DNA of 64,000 nt. It comes from Paulinella micropora (lineage: Eukaryota > Cercozoa > Imbricatea > Euglyphida > Paulinellidae). Location: assembly GCA_019918135.1 (NCBI GenBank), contig WBZZ01006679.1, forward strand, positions 40,290-104,289, written 5' to 3'. Both the position numbers and the translations under genes were made by a program. Below are positions 10,700-20,025 of the stretch, in pieces (position 1 is the stretch's first letter; the number at the start of each line of letters is the position of its first letter). The notes below the pieces were generated by a model. It did no database searches. It was not told the origin of the DNA and saw only the letters and a program-made list of their open reading frames with translations.

Positions 10700-11060
10700 A
10701 CGACAGTCAGGCAACAAACTAAAGCAGATAAGAGCAGATGGCGAGATTGTCTCTAAAGTACTAAAAGACTATACAGACAAACACGGCATCATCATCAAAA
10801 CCACCACACGTAACGAGCCTAAGATGAATTCCTTTGCTGAAAGAATGAATAGGACAGACGACACACGCGCACTAGCAGCACAGTTAGATGCAGGCCTGCC
10901 TAACACATTTTGGGAGGACACACATAAAGCGACACTAGCCATACGAATGGTCACGCCCCTTTGCAGAGGTAAGGACAAAGGCAAATCCCCTTGGGATTGC
11001 TTATGGGCCGAAAACCTGTGCAATCGTTCGTGCAACCTTTCGGATGCCTCGCCTGGGTGA
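10620..11060 (+). pseudogene. Copia-B integrase core, second part
   Basis: Continues the core in a shifted frame: IFAFFERQSGNKLKQIRADGE (second catalytic Asp near 10738), then NSFAERMNRTDD (catalytic Glu near 10840), then the copia segment TFWEDTHKATLAIRM. Together with the preceding feature the D,D,E set is complete, but a second frameshift near 10995 separates it from the 10991-13435 frame. Confidence 0.85.
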
Positions 11061-13435
11061 AAATGGAAACAACGAAAGCACAGCCCGTCGCCGTGCCAGG
11101 TACTCTCATTGGCTACAACATATTTCGTCGAGTCTATAAAATCCTCATTCACGACACCAAACAGACAGCCACAGTAGAAAAACGTAATGTTCGTTTCGAT
11201 ACAATGATTCGTGGCTACACATGCAAAATACCTGCACGACCTTGGCAACCACTACTAGTGTCGCACAACATAACATCCTCCACCTCGCCTCCTACCACTA
11301 GCATACCATCTACCCAGTCAGTCCAGTGGAAAAACGAGGACCAACTGCCACAATTTCAGGACTCCAACACACCCAGTGGCTGGTGGCCAACAAACCAACT
11401 GCCACATTCCTCACAAAACACACTCGACACACTGGACGATGACACGACAACCCCACACACCACCAAGGCCACTTCAAGTCTTTACGTGCAACCAAGCCCA
11501 TATTTTGGCTCACTCCATCCCCCACCAAATGCATTTGCTCCCACTCCAGCAACAACGGTTGCACAAGAGAAAAAGACGAACACAGCACCTCGGCAAACAA
11601 CACAACACAACAGAGCAACATCAAACCCAGCCCAACACTCCTCATCTGCACCACAATTCCCTCTACCAGATAGATGGAGTAGTAACAAGGGCATACCACA
11701 AACATGGGATGGTGCTGCAATAACTTCAACAAACATAGTTGCTGGGCCCAGGCTTAGGAAACAAACACCAGCAAAGCACCCCACTCATACCGCACACATT
11801 ATTGTTGCTCATGAGTTTGAGGAGGAGGAAGAGGAGGCCTTAGGACAGGACAGCTATTGTTTGTTCGCAAGAGTGTTACATATCCCACAGAAAACCATAA
11901 AGTCACACCCTCAGGTACATGCTGCTCAACTAGCCGAGTTACAAGGTTTGTTCGAATGCAAAGCACTGCAACGGGTACCTCGAGCCGCAGCAATAACAGC
12001 GAATGTACCTCCTGTCCATACAACATTTGTTGATGCCATAAAGACAGATGAGTCTACAGGTCAGGTGAAATACAAATCGCGACTAGTAGCTTTAGGAAAT
12101 AGGATGAAAGAATACATTCATTACAATCCACATGAATGCTCTTCCCCCACCGCCCAACCAATGTTTCTTTTGCTACTAGTATCTTATGCTGCATTCAATG
12201 ACCTCATGATCTCTCACCTCGACTTTTCACAAGCCTATTCCCATGCAGATATGAAGGACATTGCCTTCGCCTTTCCGCCTAAGGGGTACGAAAACAAAAG
12301 CGACCCTTCAATGATTCTATTGTTGAAGAAAGCACTGTATGGAACCCCCCAGGCAGGGCGAAGGTGGTTTGACCATGTGTCTACTAATGTGAGAAGTATA
12401 GGATATAAACAGTCAACATTAGACCCATGCATTTTCTTCCTACCTTCAGTCACAGGCAGACAGAAACTACCCCCCTATCTACTCCTTCGCACTGATGACT
12501 TGCTCGTGTTTCATAATACCAAAGACGAGCACAATGCCCTGTTCACCAAACTGAAACATTCATTTAGAGTGAAGGACCTAGGACAAGTCAAAACATTTTG
12601 TGGCTTGCAGTTTGTTAGGACTTCAGAGGGCATAGTCATACATCAGCATGAATACATTAAGGGCATGCTTAGAGATTTCAACTTCCAAGAAGCCAAGCCA
12701 GTCGCTACCCCTACAGCGACGACTGACCCTCCCCCAGCCAGCAAAGAAGCTATGCTTCGGCGTTTCTCGCTCCCTCGCTTGCTTGGCGCCCTTCTCTGGC
12801 CTGCGACTCAGACTCAACCGGCCATCACCTACGCGGTCAACCACGCGGCGGTACTCGCATCAAAGAAGCCTGACGTGGCGTACTCAGCAATAGCTCGCAT
12901 CCTCAGATTTCTGCGAACACCTAGAGGGATTTTCTTCCCATTTCGGACCCGCAGCTTCGAGCTTATATCGTATTCCGATGCCAACTTGGGCGCACGTGAG
13001 TACACGCGACGATCAAGAACCGGCCAACTGCACATGACAACTGGGCCCATCGCATGGAGTTCGAAGCGCCAACCCACAGTCGCACTATCGACTCAGGATG
13101 CTGAAACGATCGCCAACTCAACGACATGCCGAACAGGAATCGCGATATTGCATATGTGCAAGGACGTTGGAATTCCGTTGCCGACGCCATCAACTATCAA
13201 TAACGACAACCGGGGGGCGGTCCTGAACGCAACGAACGGCATGGCCACTGATCGCACACGCCACTTAGCACTCAAACACCGAGTACGGGCTGGCGAAGTG
13301 ATCGTACGACACGTTTCGACGAAGGACAATCTGGCGGACATGCTGACGAAGTCACTACCGACGCCACGTTTCTTGGAACTAGTCGCACAGTTTACGGTGT
13401 TGCTCAAGGACGCTTTACCGCAGTTTGAGGTTTAA
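10991..13435 (+). CDS. pol: Copia-B integrase C-terminus, RT and RNase H
   Basis: An 814-codon open stretch. It starts with the integrase tail (MGRKPVQSFVQPFGCLAWVK, GTLIGYNIFRRVYK), then a Ser/Thr/Pro/Gln-rich linker to about 11760. RT follows: DAIKTDESTGQVKYKSRLVALG, SHLDFSQAYSHADMKD, KKALYGTPQAGRRWFD. At the catalytic box the sequence is LLRTDDLLVF (RTDD, not the usual YVDD) near 12484-12512. RNase H runs through SYSDANLG, AWSSKRQ, LSTQDAET and NNDNRGAV to TKDNLADMLTKSLP near the end. Compared with Copia-D it lacks five codons after ALKH in RNase H. The stop at 13433-13435 is the natural end. Confidence 0.9.
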   Translation: MGLLMGRKPVQSFVQPFGCLAWVKMETTKAQPVAVPGTLIGYNIFRRVYKILIHDTKQTATVEKRNVRFDTMIRGYTCKIPARPWQPLLVSHNITSSTSPPTTSIPSTQSVQWKNEDQLPQFQDSNTPSGWWPTNQLPHSSQNTLDTLDDDTTTPHTTKATSSLYVQPSPYFGSLHPPPNAFAPTPATTVAQEKKTNTAPRQTTQHNRATSNPAQHSSSAPQFPLPDRWSSNKGIPQTWDGAAITSTNIVAGPRLRKQTPAKHPTHTAHIIVAHEFEEEEEEALGQDSYCLFARVLHIPQKTIKSHPQVHAAQLAELQGLFECKALQRVPRAAAITANVPPVHTTFVDAIKTDESTGQVKYKSRLVALGNRMKEYIHYNPHECSSPTAQPMFLLLLVSYAAFNDLMISHLDFSQAYSHADMKDIAFAFPPKGYENKSDPSMILLLKKALYGTPQAGRRWFDHVSTNVRSIGYKQSTLDPCIFFLPSVTGRQKLPPYLLLRTDDLLVFHNTKDEHNALFTKLKHSFRVKDLGQVKTFCGLQFVRTSEGIVIHQHEYIKGMLRDFNFQEAKPVATPTATTDPPPASKEAMLRRFSLPRLLGALLWPATQTQPAITYAVNHAAVLASKKPDVAYSAIARILRFLRTPRGIFFPFRTRSFELISYSDANLGAREYTRRSRTGQLHMTTGPIAWSSKRQPTVALSTQDAETIANSTTCRTGIAILHMCKDVGIPLPTPSTINNDNRGAVLNATNGMATDRTRHLALKHRVRAGEVIVRHVSTKDNLADMLTKSLPTPRFLELVAQFTVLLKDALPQFEV

Positions 13436-13666
13436 TGCCTCTAGCTTTTACAGACACTTAGGATGAATTTATTCAACAGACTTGCTACACCGCTGCAAGG
13501 ACCTGCATCCTTTGATGTTTACGAATTTTTTTTTCATTTTTAGTGTTAATGCAACATTAACATGTATCATACTTCATCATCATGAATCGCTAGTTTACAT
13601 ATAGTTTCATATGGCCAATCATGTTAGTAACTTAAAGATAATATACATATACATATATGTTATGCC
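13436..13666 (+). other. Copia-B 3' untranslated region
   Basis: AT-rich, no open frame of note, between the RNase H stop and the polypurine tract. Confidence 0.7.
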
Positions 13667-13675
13667 GAGGGGGAG
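13667..13675 (+). other. Copia-B polypurine tract
   Basis: GAGGGGGAG directly before the 3' LTR. The same tract, read on the minus strand, precedes the Copia-D 3' LTR. Expected primer site for plus-strand DNA synthesis. Confidence 0.8.
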
Positions 13676-14070
13676 AGTAAGCAATAATATTTACTAAATA
13701 TATTGTTACCTTTTATGGTCAATTTCACGACATAACATTTATATTTGACCGGATCATATTCATTACCATTTTCATATTTCGTATCATTATTATTATTCGT
13801 TACGTTGATATTACCGCTATTCACAATTAGTTGCCAGTTAGTATAGATTGGCCCATAGTGAATCATCACTTGAATTTCTGACCACAAGATCAGTATATAA
13901 ATTTGTGGTATTATTTCACTATAAATTTATGGTAAATTAGATTGAGTTTCAGTCATTGGTTTCTAACCATTGATTAAATTCATTATTGTTCCTTCAACCT
14001 TTGATCAAAGTGCCTCAGCGCAAACGATTATTCAAGTATCCGGAGACTAATGTCCACTAGTGTACTTACT
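13676..14070 (+). repeat. Copia-B 3' LTR
   Basis: Starts AGTAAGCAATAATATTT and ends GTGTACTTACT. It shares start, end and several internal stretches (such as CGACATAACATTTATATT) with the 419-bp LTRs of Copia-D. The AGTAAG...CTTACT ends replace the usual TG...CA. Confidence 0.85.
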
Positions 14071-14075
14071 GCAAT

Positions 14076-14966
14076 AGCCTCGAGAAGCGATTCCCGATCA
14101 AAAGGCTAGGCGTAGCTAGAGAGTTCAAAGGCATGGAGATCGAACAAAAGGACGGAGAGATAATTGTACAGCAGCGCACATACGCGACGAAGGTACTCAA
14201 GTTTTTCGGTTACGCTGATTCTAAGCCAAGTGCTACCCCGGGTACAAAAATCGATCCAGCCCCGATGCACAGTTCAGCCAAGCTCAGACAATTTTCAATT
14301 CCCCAGATAGTCGGTAGTCTCCTATTGCTAGCAAAGATGACAAGACCGGACATCGATGAAGCTGTAAACGCCGCGAGCGTTATGCAGACAATCGACGCGG
14401 GAGTTGCTTACGCGCGATTAGGCAAATGCATCCGCTATTTGAAGAATTTATGGGGTTTGCGGTTCAAATCGGGCACAAGATCCGGGTTGGCTGAACAAAT
14501 TTCCGTTTATCCGGATGCCGCGCACAAAGCGTGTCTCAAGACGGGTAAGTCGCGAACCGGCTACGTAATACTCGTCGGCAGCAGCCCAGTAGCTTGGTTG
14601 TCGAAGAGACAAACTAAAGTAGCTCTTTCTTCCAATGACGCCGAAATCATCGCTGCTAACGAAGCGCTTCGCGAGATGATGGCAGTCAAAAGCATTCTCA
14701 CAGAGATAGACTTAGCACAAAATAATCCCGTTGATATGTTCGAAGATAATGCACAAACAATCTTAGCAGCACAGCGAGGTTTAGCGGGACCGCGAACTAA
14801 GCATCTTCTCGTAGAAGAACACTATATGCATGAACTGGAAACTCTCTGAATCGTAAAATTTCGGAAGGTAAGTACAGATGAGCAAATCGGTGATGTTTTA
14901 ACTAAGCACCTTCCTAAAGATCAGATGGATTATCTTTTGGATAAATTCACGATTAAAATGGAATAA
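14076..14966 (+). pseudogene. Copia-A RT end and RNase H, 3' half
   Basis: Continues the RT interrupted at 7725, with F-x-I-K-R-L-G and EFKGMEIEQKDGEIIVQQ, then copia RNase H (SVYPDAAHK, AWLSKRQTKVALSSNDAE, EDNAQTILA, RTKHLLVEEHY). A TGA at 14847-14849 interrupts the frame. Beyond it the same frame holds the expected C-terminal motif (DEQIGDVLTKHLP) and ends at TAA 14964-14966. The frame before 14133 is also open back to the joint. Confidence 0.9.
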
Positions 14967-16464
14967 ACATCGGTAATATGGTTAATTTCGAATTTTTCGT
15001 GATTAACTAATACGTTAAATTTTTGTAACAGCAATTTACGCAAATTTTTGCATACGCATGTATCGTACTCAGGTGTAAGAAGGCCCGAGCCGACTCTGAG
15101 AAGCGCACGAGCTATGCAACGAGTTCGTTGATTGAGATAGGAGCTTAGGGACAACAGAACATGGAAAGCGAGCTAAAGTCACAGGACTTAGCCGCAGGAT
15201 AGATTAGGCTCAGGAGGAGCAACCTATGAGAGAAAACTGCATAGTCAATAGTTATGGCATGTTATTGTTGACTTACTGTTCATTTTTCTTAATCAGGTAG
15301 TTCTTTCAGAGGCGCGAATCGAACATCGATCGGAATTAGGGAAGTATAGGATAGATACATCTCACAAAGGTAGAATTGTTGACATTGCTTCCGATCTGTC
15401 GATTTCACGTCATTTTATTTACATAAGCACTTCTTATTCGTTACCAACATCGAAATGCTTGATCTATTTCGTCATAAGTCGGATAGATGCATACGTACCT
15501 TGATTTTAATGTAGTAATTTTGTGTATTTATGAAGTTGCATGATTAACGTTGCAAAACGTGAATATGTGATAGACGCATTTAATTTTTATCATCGAAAAT
15601 GACGTCTCATATGAAGTTAGTAATACATTTGATGTATAACATTGCAACATGTTTTATGTTCAAATGCAATATTACATAATAATGGAACTATTTCATTTAT
15701 GTTGTTTCTATTATGTTACCTTCTATCAATCCCACTTCGAGACATCATAGTCGTACTGACGACTCAGATTTTTCTAAGTCACATTTCATATAATGTTACA
15801 AATGAGATAGAACATATATGATACAAATTCAGAAATCGACGCGCCCGGTTCTAACGAAGGAGTCCGAACAGCCCGACATCAGAACTACGCGATCGAAGCT
15901 CGCACCCGACGAGACTCAACGTCATCTGCGTCGTCTCGACTCCGCATGTTCAGCACACAACGACCGTAATACTATGGACTGAAGAGCGGGCAATAAAGTT
16001 ATCGCACCGCAGGCCGGCAGGCTTGTCGGCGATGAAGCGATATCTCTGGTCAACGCGACGTTCAGCTACGACCGACGATCCCGACTCTCCGAACGTCACG
16101 AACTTTGCAAAATTTTTAATTTTACTAGCGTTATGCTACAATTACGCATGGACCATTAATTGTTACATTACGGGTAACAAATGGATATGGCCAATTGATT
16201 GTTACACTACGGGTAACAAATTGACACGGCCTTAGCCAATTATTTAACCAATACGTACGATTTTGCAACTGCGATGGACCTATCGACCTGCGACGACACG
16301 CACCTACGACGACTGCAGTTTAAATGTAACATGGTTATTATCACGTAATGAATTGGCAATGTCAGACTGCGCAGTATGAGGGCGATTATTTCTAAATTTG
16401 TACAGAACTATTAGTACAGTATTTACAATTTACTTATTCGGTTCATTTACGATATTATCTAATT
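14967..16464 (+). other. Copia-A 3' untranslated region
   Basis: About 1.5 kb with no supported gene. Mostly AT-rich, with a GC-richer patch near 15840-16110. A degenerate repeat pair of about 45 bp containing TTACGGGTAACAAAT lies at 16150-16230. The small ORF at 16023-16235 crosses this repeat and is not supported. Confidence 0.6.
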
Positions 16465-16473
16465 AAGGGGGAG
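16465..16473 (+). other. Copia-A polypurine tract
   Basis: AAGGGGGAG immediately before the right LTR. Confidence 0.75.
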
Positions 16474-16993
16474 CGTCACAGCCTCACACTTCCTAACGTA
16501 TTTGCAATTACGATAATACCGTTTTATAGATTATTCGTTAATAAGTGGCACAAGTGGCACTTAACTATTTACCAATACAGTTTGTCTGTTACCATTTTAT
16601 TCAGTACGGATGGATGGTCAGTTAAGACGCAGTATAGGTAGAACAGTTACAGTCATTCAGTCCATATTATAATTAGTCACAGTCAGTAGTTGTGCTTCCA
16701 ACCATAATCGTTGCTAGTGACGTGGCATAGTTATAGAGTAAAACGGAAAGTGATTGTATTCTCAGTAAAGTTCATTCCAGTAACAAGGAAGTAGTCGTGG
16801 GATTATTTTAGTGTCATTTACTGACATCCGGAACTCAATCTGCCGGAATTCCTCAGAAGGAATAGTCCGTCAATTGTGTTTAATCAGTCTTGCCTTTAGT
16901 CGTGTGTATTTCGGATTTACGTCCGGAGCACTCCTCTCAGTTCGGATCACGGTTTTATTCATCAGCGAATATATTCAGTCATCGTCTTTCACG
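16474..16993 (+). repeat. Copia-A 3' LTR
   Basis: Direct copy of 1284-1802 with few substitutions, followed by the CATGG target duplication at 16994-16998. Confidence 0.88.
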
Positions 16994-17400
16994 CATGGAA
17001 CTGCAACTGATTTGGCATTCGGTTTGAGTCGAAGGGACACGACAGAATGTTTGAAGATGCCTGCCTTGTCCTGAAAGAGTTGGTCTTGTTGGGGTTTGGT
17101 GAGGCTTGGGTTGACTGCTTCAGGGGGAAACTTAGGACCTGTTGGTGCCGCTTTTTGTTCCGCTCGCTTGGTTAGGAAGTCGCGGCAAAGTCTTTCAGAG
17201 ATGAAGAACCACGGAGTAGGATGGTCCCTGGACTGTTGATGCCGTGCAGAAGAGCATGCGAGGGTCAGGGCATGTCTGCGCGAAGTCTTCCATGAAGGAA
17301 TCTGTGTGTGGAAACGGCGGGCCGATGTCGGTCTGAAGAGTCAAAAGGAGCAGGCAGCCGTAGTTTTTCGGAGTATGGAGAATGCCCCGGATTTGGTTGT
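16994..17400 (-). pseudogene. pol: Gypsy-A pol, region just upstream of RT core
   Basis: The minus-strand frame next to the Copia-A end reads F-K-H-S-V-V-S-L-R-L-K-P-N-A-K, typical of the segment before the RT palm in gypsy pol. Its open frame extends to about 17220. Sequence above that point reads better in another frame (TDIGPPFPHTDSFMEDF), suggesting a frameshift near 17220. It matches the other side of Copia-A at 1278 in strand, order and domain. Confidence 0.7.
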
Positions 17401-17855
17401 CAGGCTTGACTTTGCGTATTGCCCAAACTCTGATTTAAGCCAGTGCCAGGCCGAGCGAGAATATTGAATTGGCGGCAACTCCGAGATTTATGGTCGAGAA
17501 GTCGTCGTCTTGGAGGTGCGGCTCGATGATCGGAAGAGGCAATGTGGCTAGGTGACAGAGGAAAGGTTGCTTTTGGGCAATCCGCAAAGTTCACACTTTC
17601 CTTGTTCCGAGGGTGTTGCGAACGTCGCGTCGTTGAATGAGGAGGAGAAGTCGCAGATGTCTGAGTCGTAGTCGGCGTTGATGGCAAATTGCTTGACGAC
17701 GAACCGCTTGACGAGGATCCACTTGACGAAGACGACGAGGGGCCTTGTCCACCGTCCTTTGAGTCGTCATCGTCGTGATGCTTCTTGTTCTCACTGGGCT
17801 TGCAGCCAAAAAAGGGCTGTGGTCGAACAGGGTAGGCACGAGTTACCTGTGGCAA
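17400..17855 (-). pseudogene. Gypsy-A Ser-rich linker
   Basis: A 151-codon minus-strand open stretch with an Asp run and a long Ser/Gly run (positions about 30-55 of the peptide), then Pro/Thr/Ser-rich sequence. It lies between the gag-like region and RT, where a linker or degraded protease would be expected. I see no DTG/DSG motif. Confidence 0.45.
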
Positions 17856-18108
17856 CGGTGCGGCCGGTGCGTCAGAACCAGTGGCCGCTGGTGGATGAGC
17901 CAGGGTTGATGGAGGCCAATGGTGGCTGTGCTGGGGCCGGTGGTACCGGCGCTGGGGCCGATGGAGGCTGAACAGGGGCTATTGTTCCTGACGATGAACT
18001 CGAGCTAGATAACGAACTGGATGAGGAACTTGAACTTGACGAAGAATCAGGTTGATCATCGTACTTCTCAGGGAAATACGATATCTCGTAAGGGTGTGAT
18101 GACGATGC

Positions 18109-18571
18109 TCAAACGTCGAATCCAGCATGGATACTGTAGGTGTGGGGATATCCGATTCGGTAGTGTCTCTGCGTCTCTCTTGGAGAGAGTGTAAATACAT
18201 GGGAGGTCTCAGGTTCTGGCATAAGCAATCGCTCGTACACGAGGTCTCGGGTACTCATTTGTAGCCTGTTGTAGAAACGGTCGTTCTGTCCTGAACTCCT
18301 TGAGGTTGATCCACCGGTGTCCGAGGTGGCCTTCGTGTTGAAGGGTGTTATACTTAACGCCTGTGCGCCAAACGTTTTAGTGTCGTTGAGCGTGGCGTGA
18401 TGGTAGCATACGGATAAGTGGGGTTCCGTATGGGTAGCCACGGAGACGTTTGTCTCGGGAGTACGGGTTAATGATATCCGTCGAACATGGGACAGTAATA
18501 CTATGGAGTGGGTGGTGTACCACAGGAATTTCCTTGCTTGAACGTCTTACGGTTTCGCTGGCGATGGTCAT
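18109..18571 (-). pseudogene. Gypsy-A gag-like region, C-terminal part
   Basis: Two overlapping minus-strand open stretches (18571-18377 and 18441-18109) that appear to be one coding region with a shift near 18420. No known domain is recognised. Placement between the gag-like stretch above and the Ser-rich linker below is the only support. Confidence 0.4.
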
Positions 18572-18644
18572 AAGAAACCACTGGGCTAGATGCCACGGGA
18601 CGTTTTCATAACGTATCCAACGGAATTCGCATAAGAAAGAATCC

Positions 18645-19552
18645 CTAATTCTCGGTGTGTCCGGGCGTGTTCCAGTTGGGTGCTTGTTGAAGGTAGTCGC
18701 GGGTAGAGGCGTCGTCGATCGAAACTGTTCCGACGAATTTCGTTACACACACCGCTTGTCCCATATAGTGGTTAGGGTTAAAGAATGAACCCAGAAACAG
18801 TTCGTCTCTTCTGATGTTACTATCGTCGAAGTAGGTGAGCGGCAGGTCGACAATGCAATCGTAAGATCGCTCGTGTACTGCACGTAGTTCTGGCACGATG
18901 TTTCCGCGATCGTGGTCATAGTAGGTTTCATTTGCGACGATTTTGAGCCATATCGGGTCGTTACACGGAAGGCGATGAAAGTAATGCTGTAGAGCAAAGC
19001 AGCGTTCTCGAGTTGGGAGTCGAAAGACACTGCGTTTGTATAGTGATGTCGAAAGCGGCAGCGGATGAAATCGTAGATGCTTAACTTCGGTTTGCTCCAT
19101 ACTGCACCACGGGAATAGGAGTTCTCCTCGAAGGACGGCTGCTAAGGGTGATGCACTTGGGTTTGCTCCCACAAGTAGGCCGAGATACGAAGATCGATAT
19201 CCCCATGGGCGGAAAATATGGTCGAAGGACATTCCTGCTTCGAAGTACGGGACATCGCCAGTAGGTTCGATGTTAGGTCCGACTAGAGAGGATGCAATAA
19301 GTTGAGCAGTGTTTCTACCGTTTTGCGGGCCGAAGTGGAATATGATAGCAGTGTGTTTGCTTTCATAAAACCGCGACATCATGGTGGAACCTTCCGGGAT
19401 CTGGAAGATGTCTTCAAGTGCGGTTTTCGTAGACGCATTGCTGCCGCGACGGGTCATCAAGGGGGCTGATGTAAGGTTTGCACGGACCAGGCACATGGCT
19501 TCGGTGTTGACGACTGCGAGGGGGCGTCTAGTGCCCGAACGAAGAGCTAGGA
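18645..19552 (-). pseudogene. Gypsy-A gag-like region, middle part
   Basis: The minus-strand frame is open from the TE-1 junction (19552) to a stop at 18645, about 300 codons. The first ATG inside is at 19496. The frame is continuous with the coding end at 28265 if one CATG copy is kept, so the two were one ORF before TE-1 landed. The protein has aromatic-rich stretches (FEAGMSFDHIFRPWGYRSSY, FNPNHYMGQAVCVTKF) but no motif I can name. Position upstream of pol suggests gag or a structural protein. This is inference. Confidence 0.55.
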
Positions 19553-19556
19553 CATG

Positions 19557-19602
19557 ACGGAGACTTATGGAGTAGGGGCCGGTTGGTCGTAGGTTGTAGA
19601 GA
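19557..19602 (+). repeat. TE-1 left terminal inverted repeat
   Basis: Matches the right end read in reverse. The first 24 bases have one mismatch, followed by GTCGTAGG shared after a short gap. Confidence 0.85.
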
Positions 19603-19753
19603 CTGCTGCACTATGTGCAGTTGTGCCGGATGATCTTAAATGTTAATATTAATTGATTATTAAGTAGTATAATTGCTTTTTTCTTAATATTACTACTTTG
19701 AATGCTAGTTAGAGCTTGCAATTCATCGTGCTCACATGCAAAAATATTAAGTC

Positions 19754-20025
19754 AACCCGCAGTCCGGACCTGTATAACTAAATGGGTAAGTTGATGTAAT
19801 ATGAATTACTATGCATAAAAATATGCAAATACTGCATTAAAACGCACAAAAAGTGAAAAAGTGAGGTTCAATTCCAGTAGATGACCACAGAGAGCATCTA
19901 CTGGAATTGCATCTCAGCAACCCGCAGTCCGCACCTGTATAACTAAATGCGTAAGTTGATGTAATTGTAGTATGAATTACTATGCATAATTATATGCAAA
20001 TACTGCATTAAAACGCACAAAAAGA
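19754..20025 (+). repeat. TE-1 subterminal direct repeats
   Basis: Two copies of about 105 bp (about 19754-19855 and 19919-20025) share CAACCCGCAGTCCG and ACTGCATTAAAACGCACAAA, with small indels between. They flank the hairpin at 19869-19909. Candidate transposase-binding or replication-related sites. Confidence 0.8.
19869..19909. repeat. Perfect 15-bp hairpin in TE-1 left end
   Basis: CAATTCCAGTAGATG (19869-19883) and its exact reverse complement (19895-19909) enclose an 11-base loop, centred between the two subterminal repeats. Confidence 0.85.

Larger units (their letters stand above)
7726..14070 (+). mobile_element. Copia-B: MYND-finger copia, 5' truncated
   Basis: The right end is a complete 395-bp LTR ending CTTACT at 14070, followed by GCAAT. 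At the left, GCGAT (7721-7725) precedes AGT, the first bases expected of the LTR, after which the sequence jumps to internal gag-linker sequence. The 5' LTR, primer site and N-terminal gag are therefore deleted. The target duplication has one mismatch. Removing the element restores Copia-A RT across the joint. It is closely related to Copia-D on the minus strand (38158-46534), with shared protein order, LTR termini and purine tract. Confidence 0.9.
1284..16993 (+). mobile_element. Copia-A: Ty1/copia element with nested Copia-B
   Basis: Two direct LTRs of about 520 bp bound an internal region with the copia order gag, protease, integrase, RT, RNase H. CATGG flanks it at 1279-1283 and 16994-16998, a 5-bp target duplication. 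A primer-binding-type sequence follows the left LTR, and a purine tract precedes the right LTR. The RT is interrupted at 7725 by Copia-B and resumes at 14076. Without Copia-B the element would be about 9.4 kb. The LTRs differ at only a few sites, so the insertion is fairly young, yet gag and pol carry several frameshifts. LTR ends are uncertain by 1-2 bases. Confidence 0.9.
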
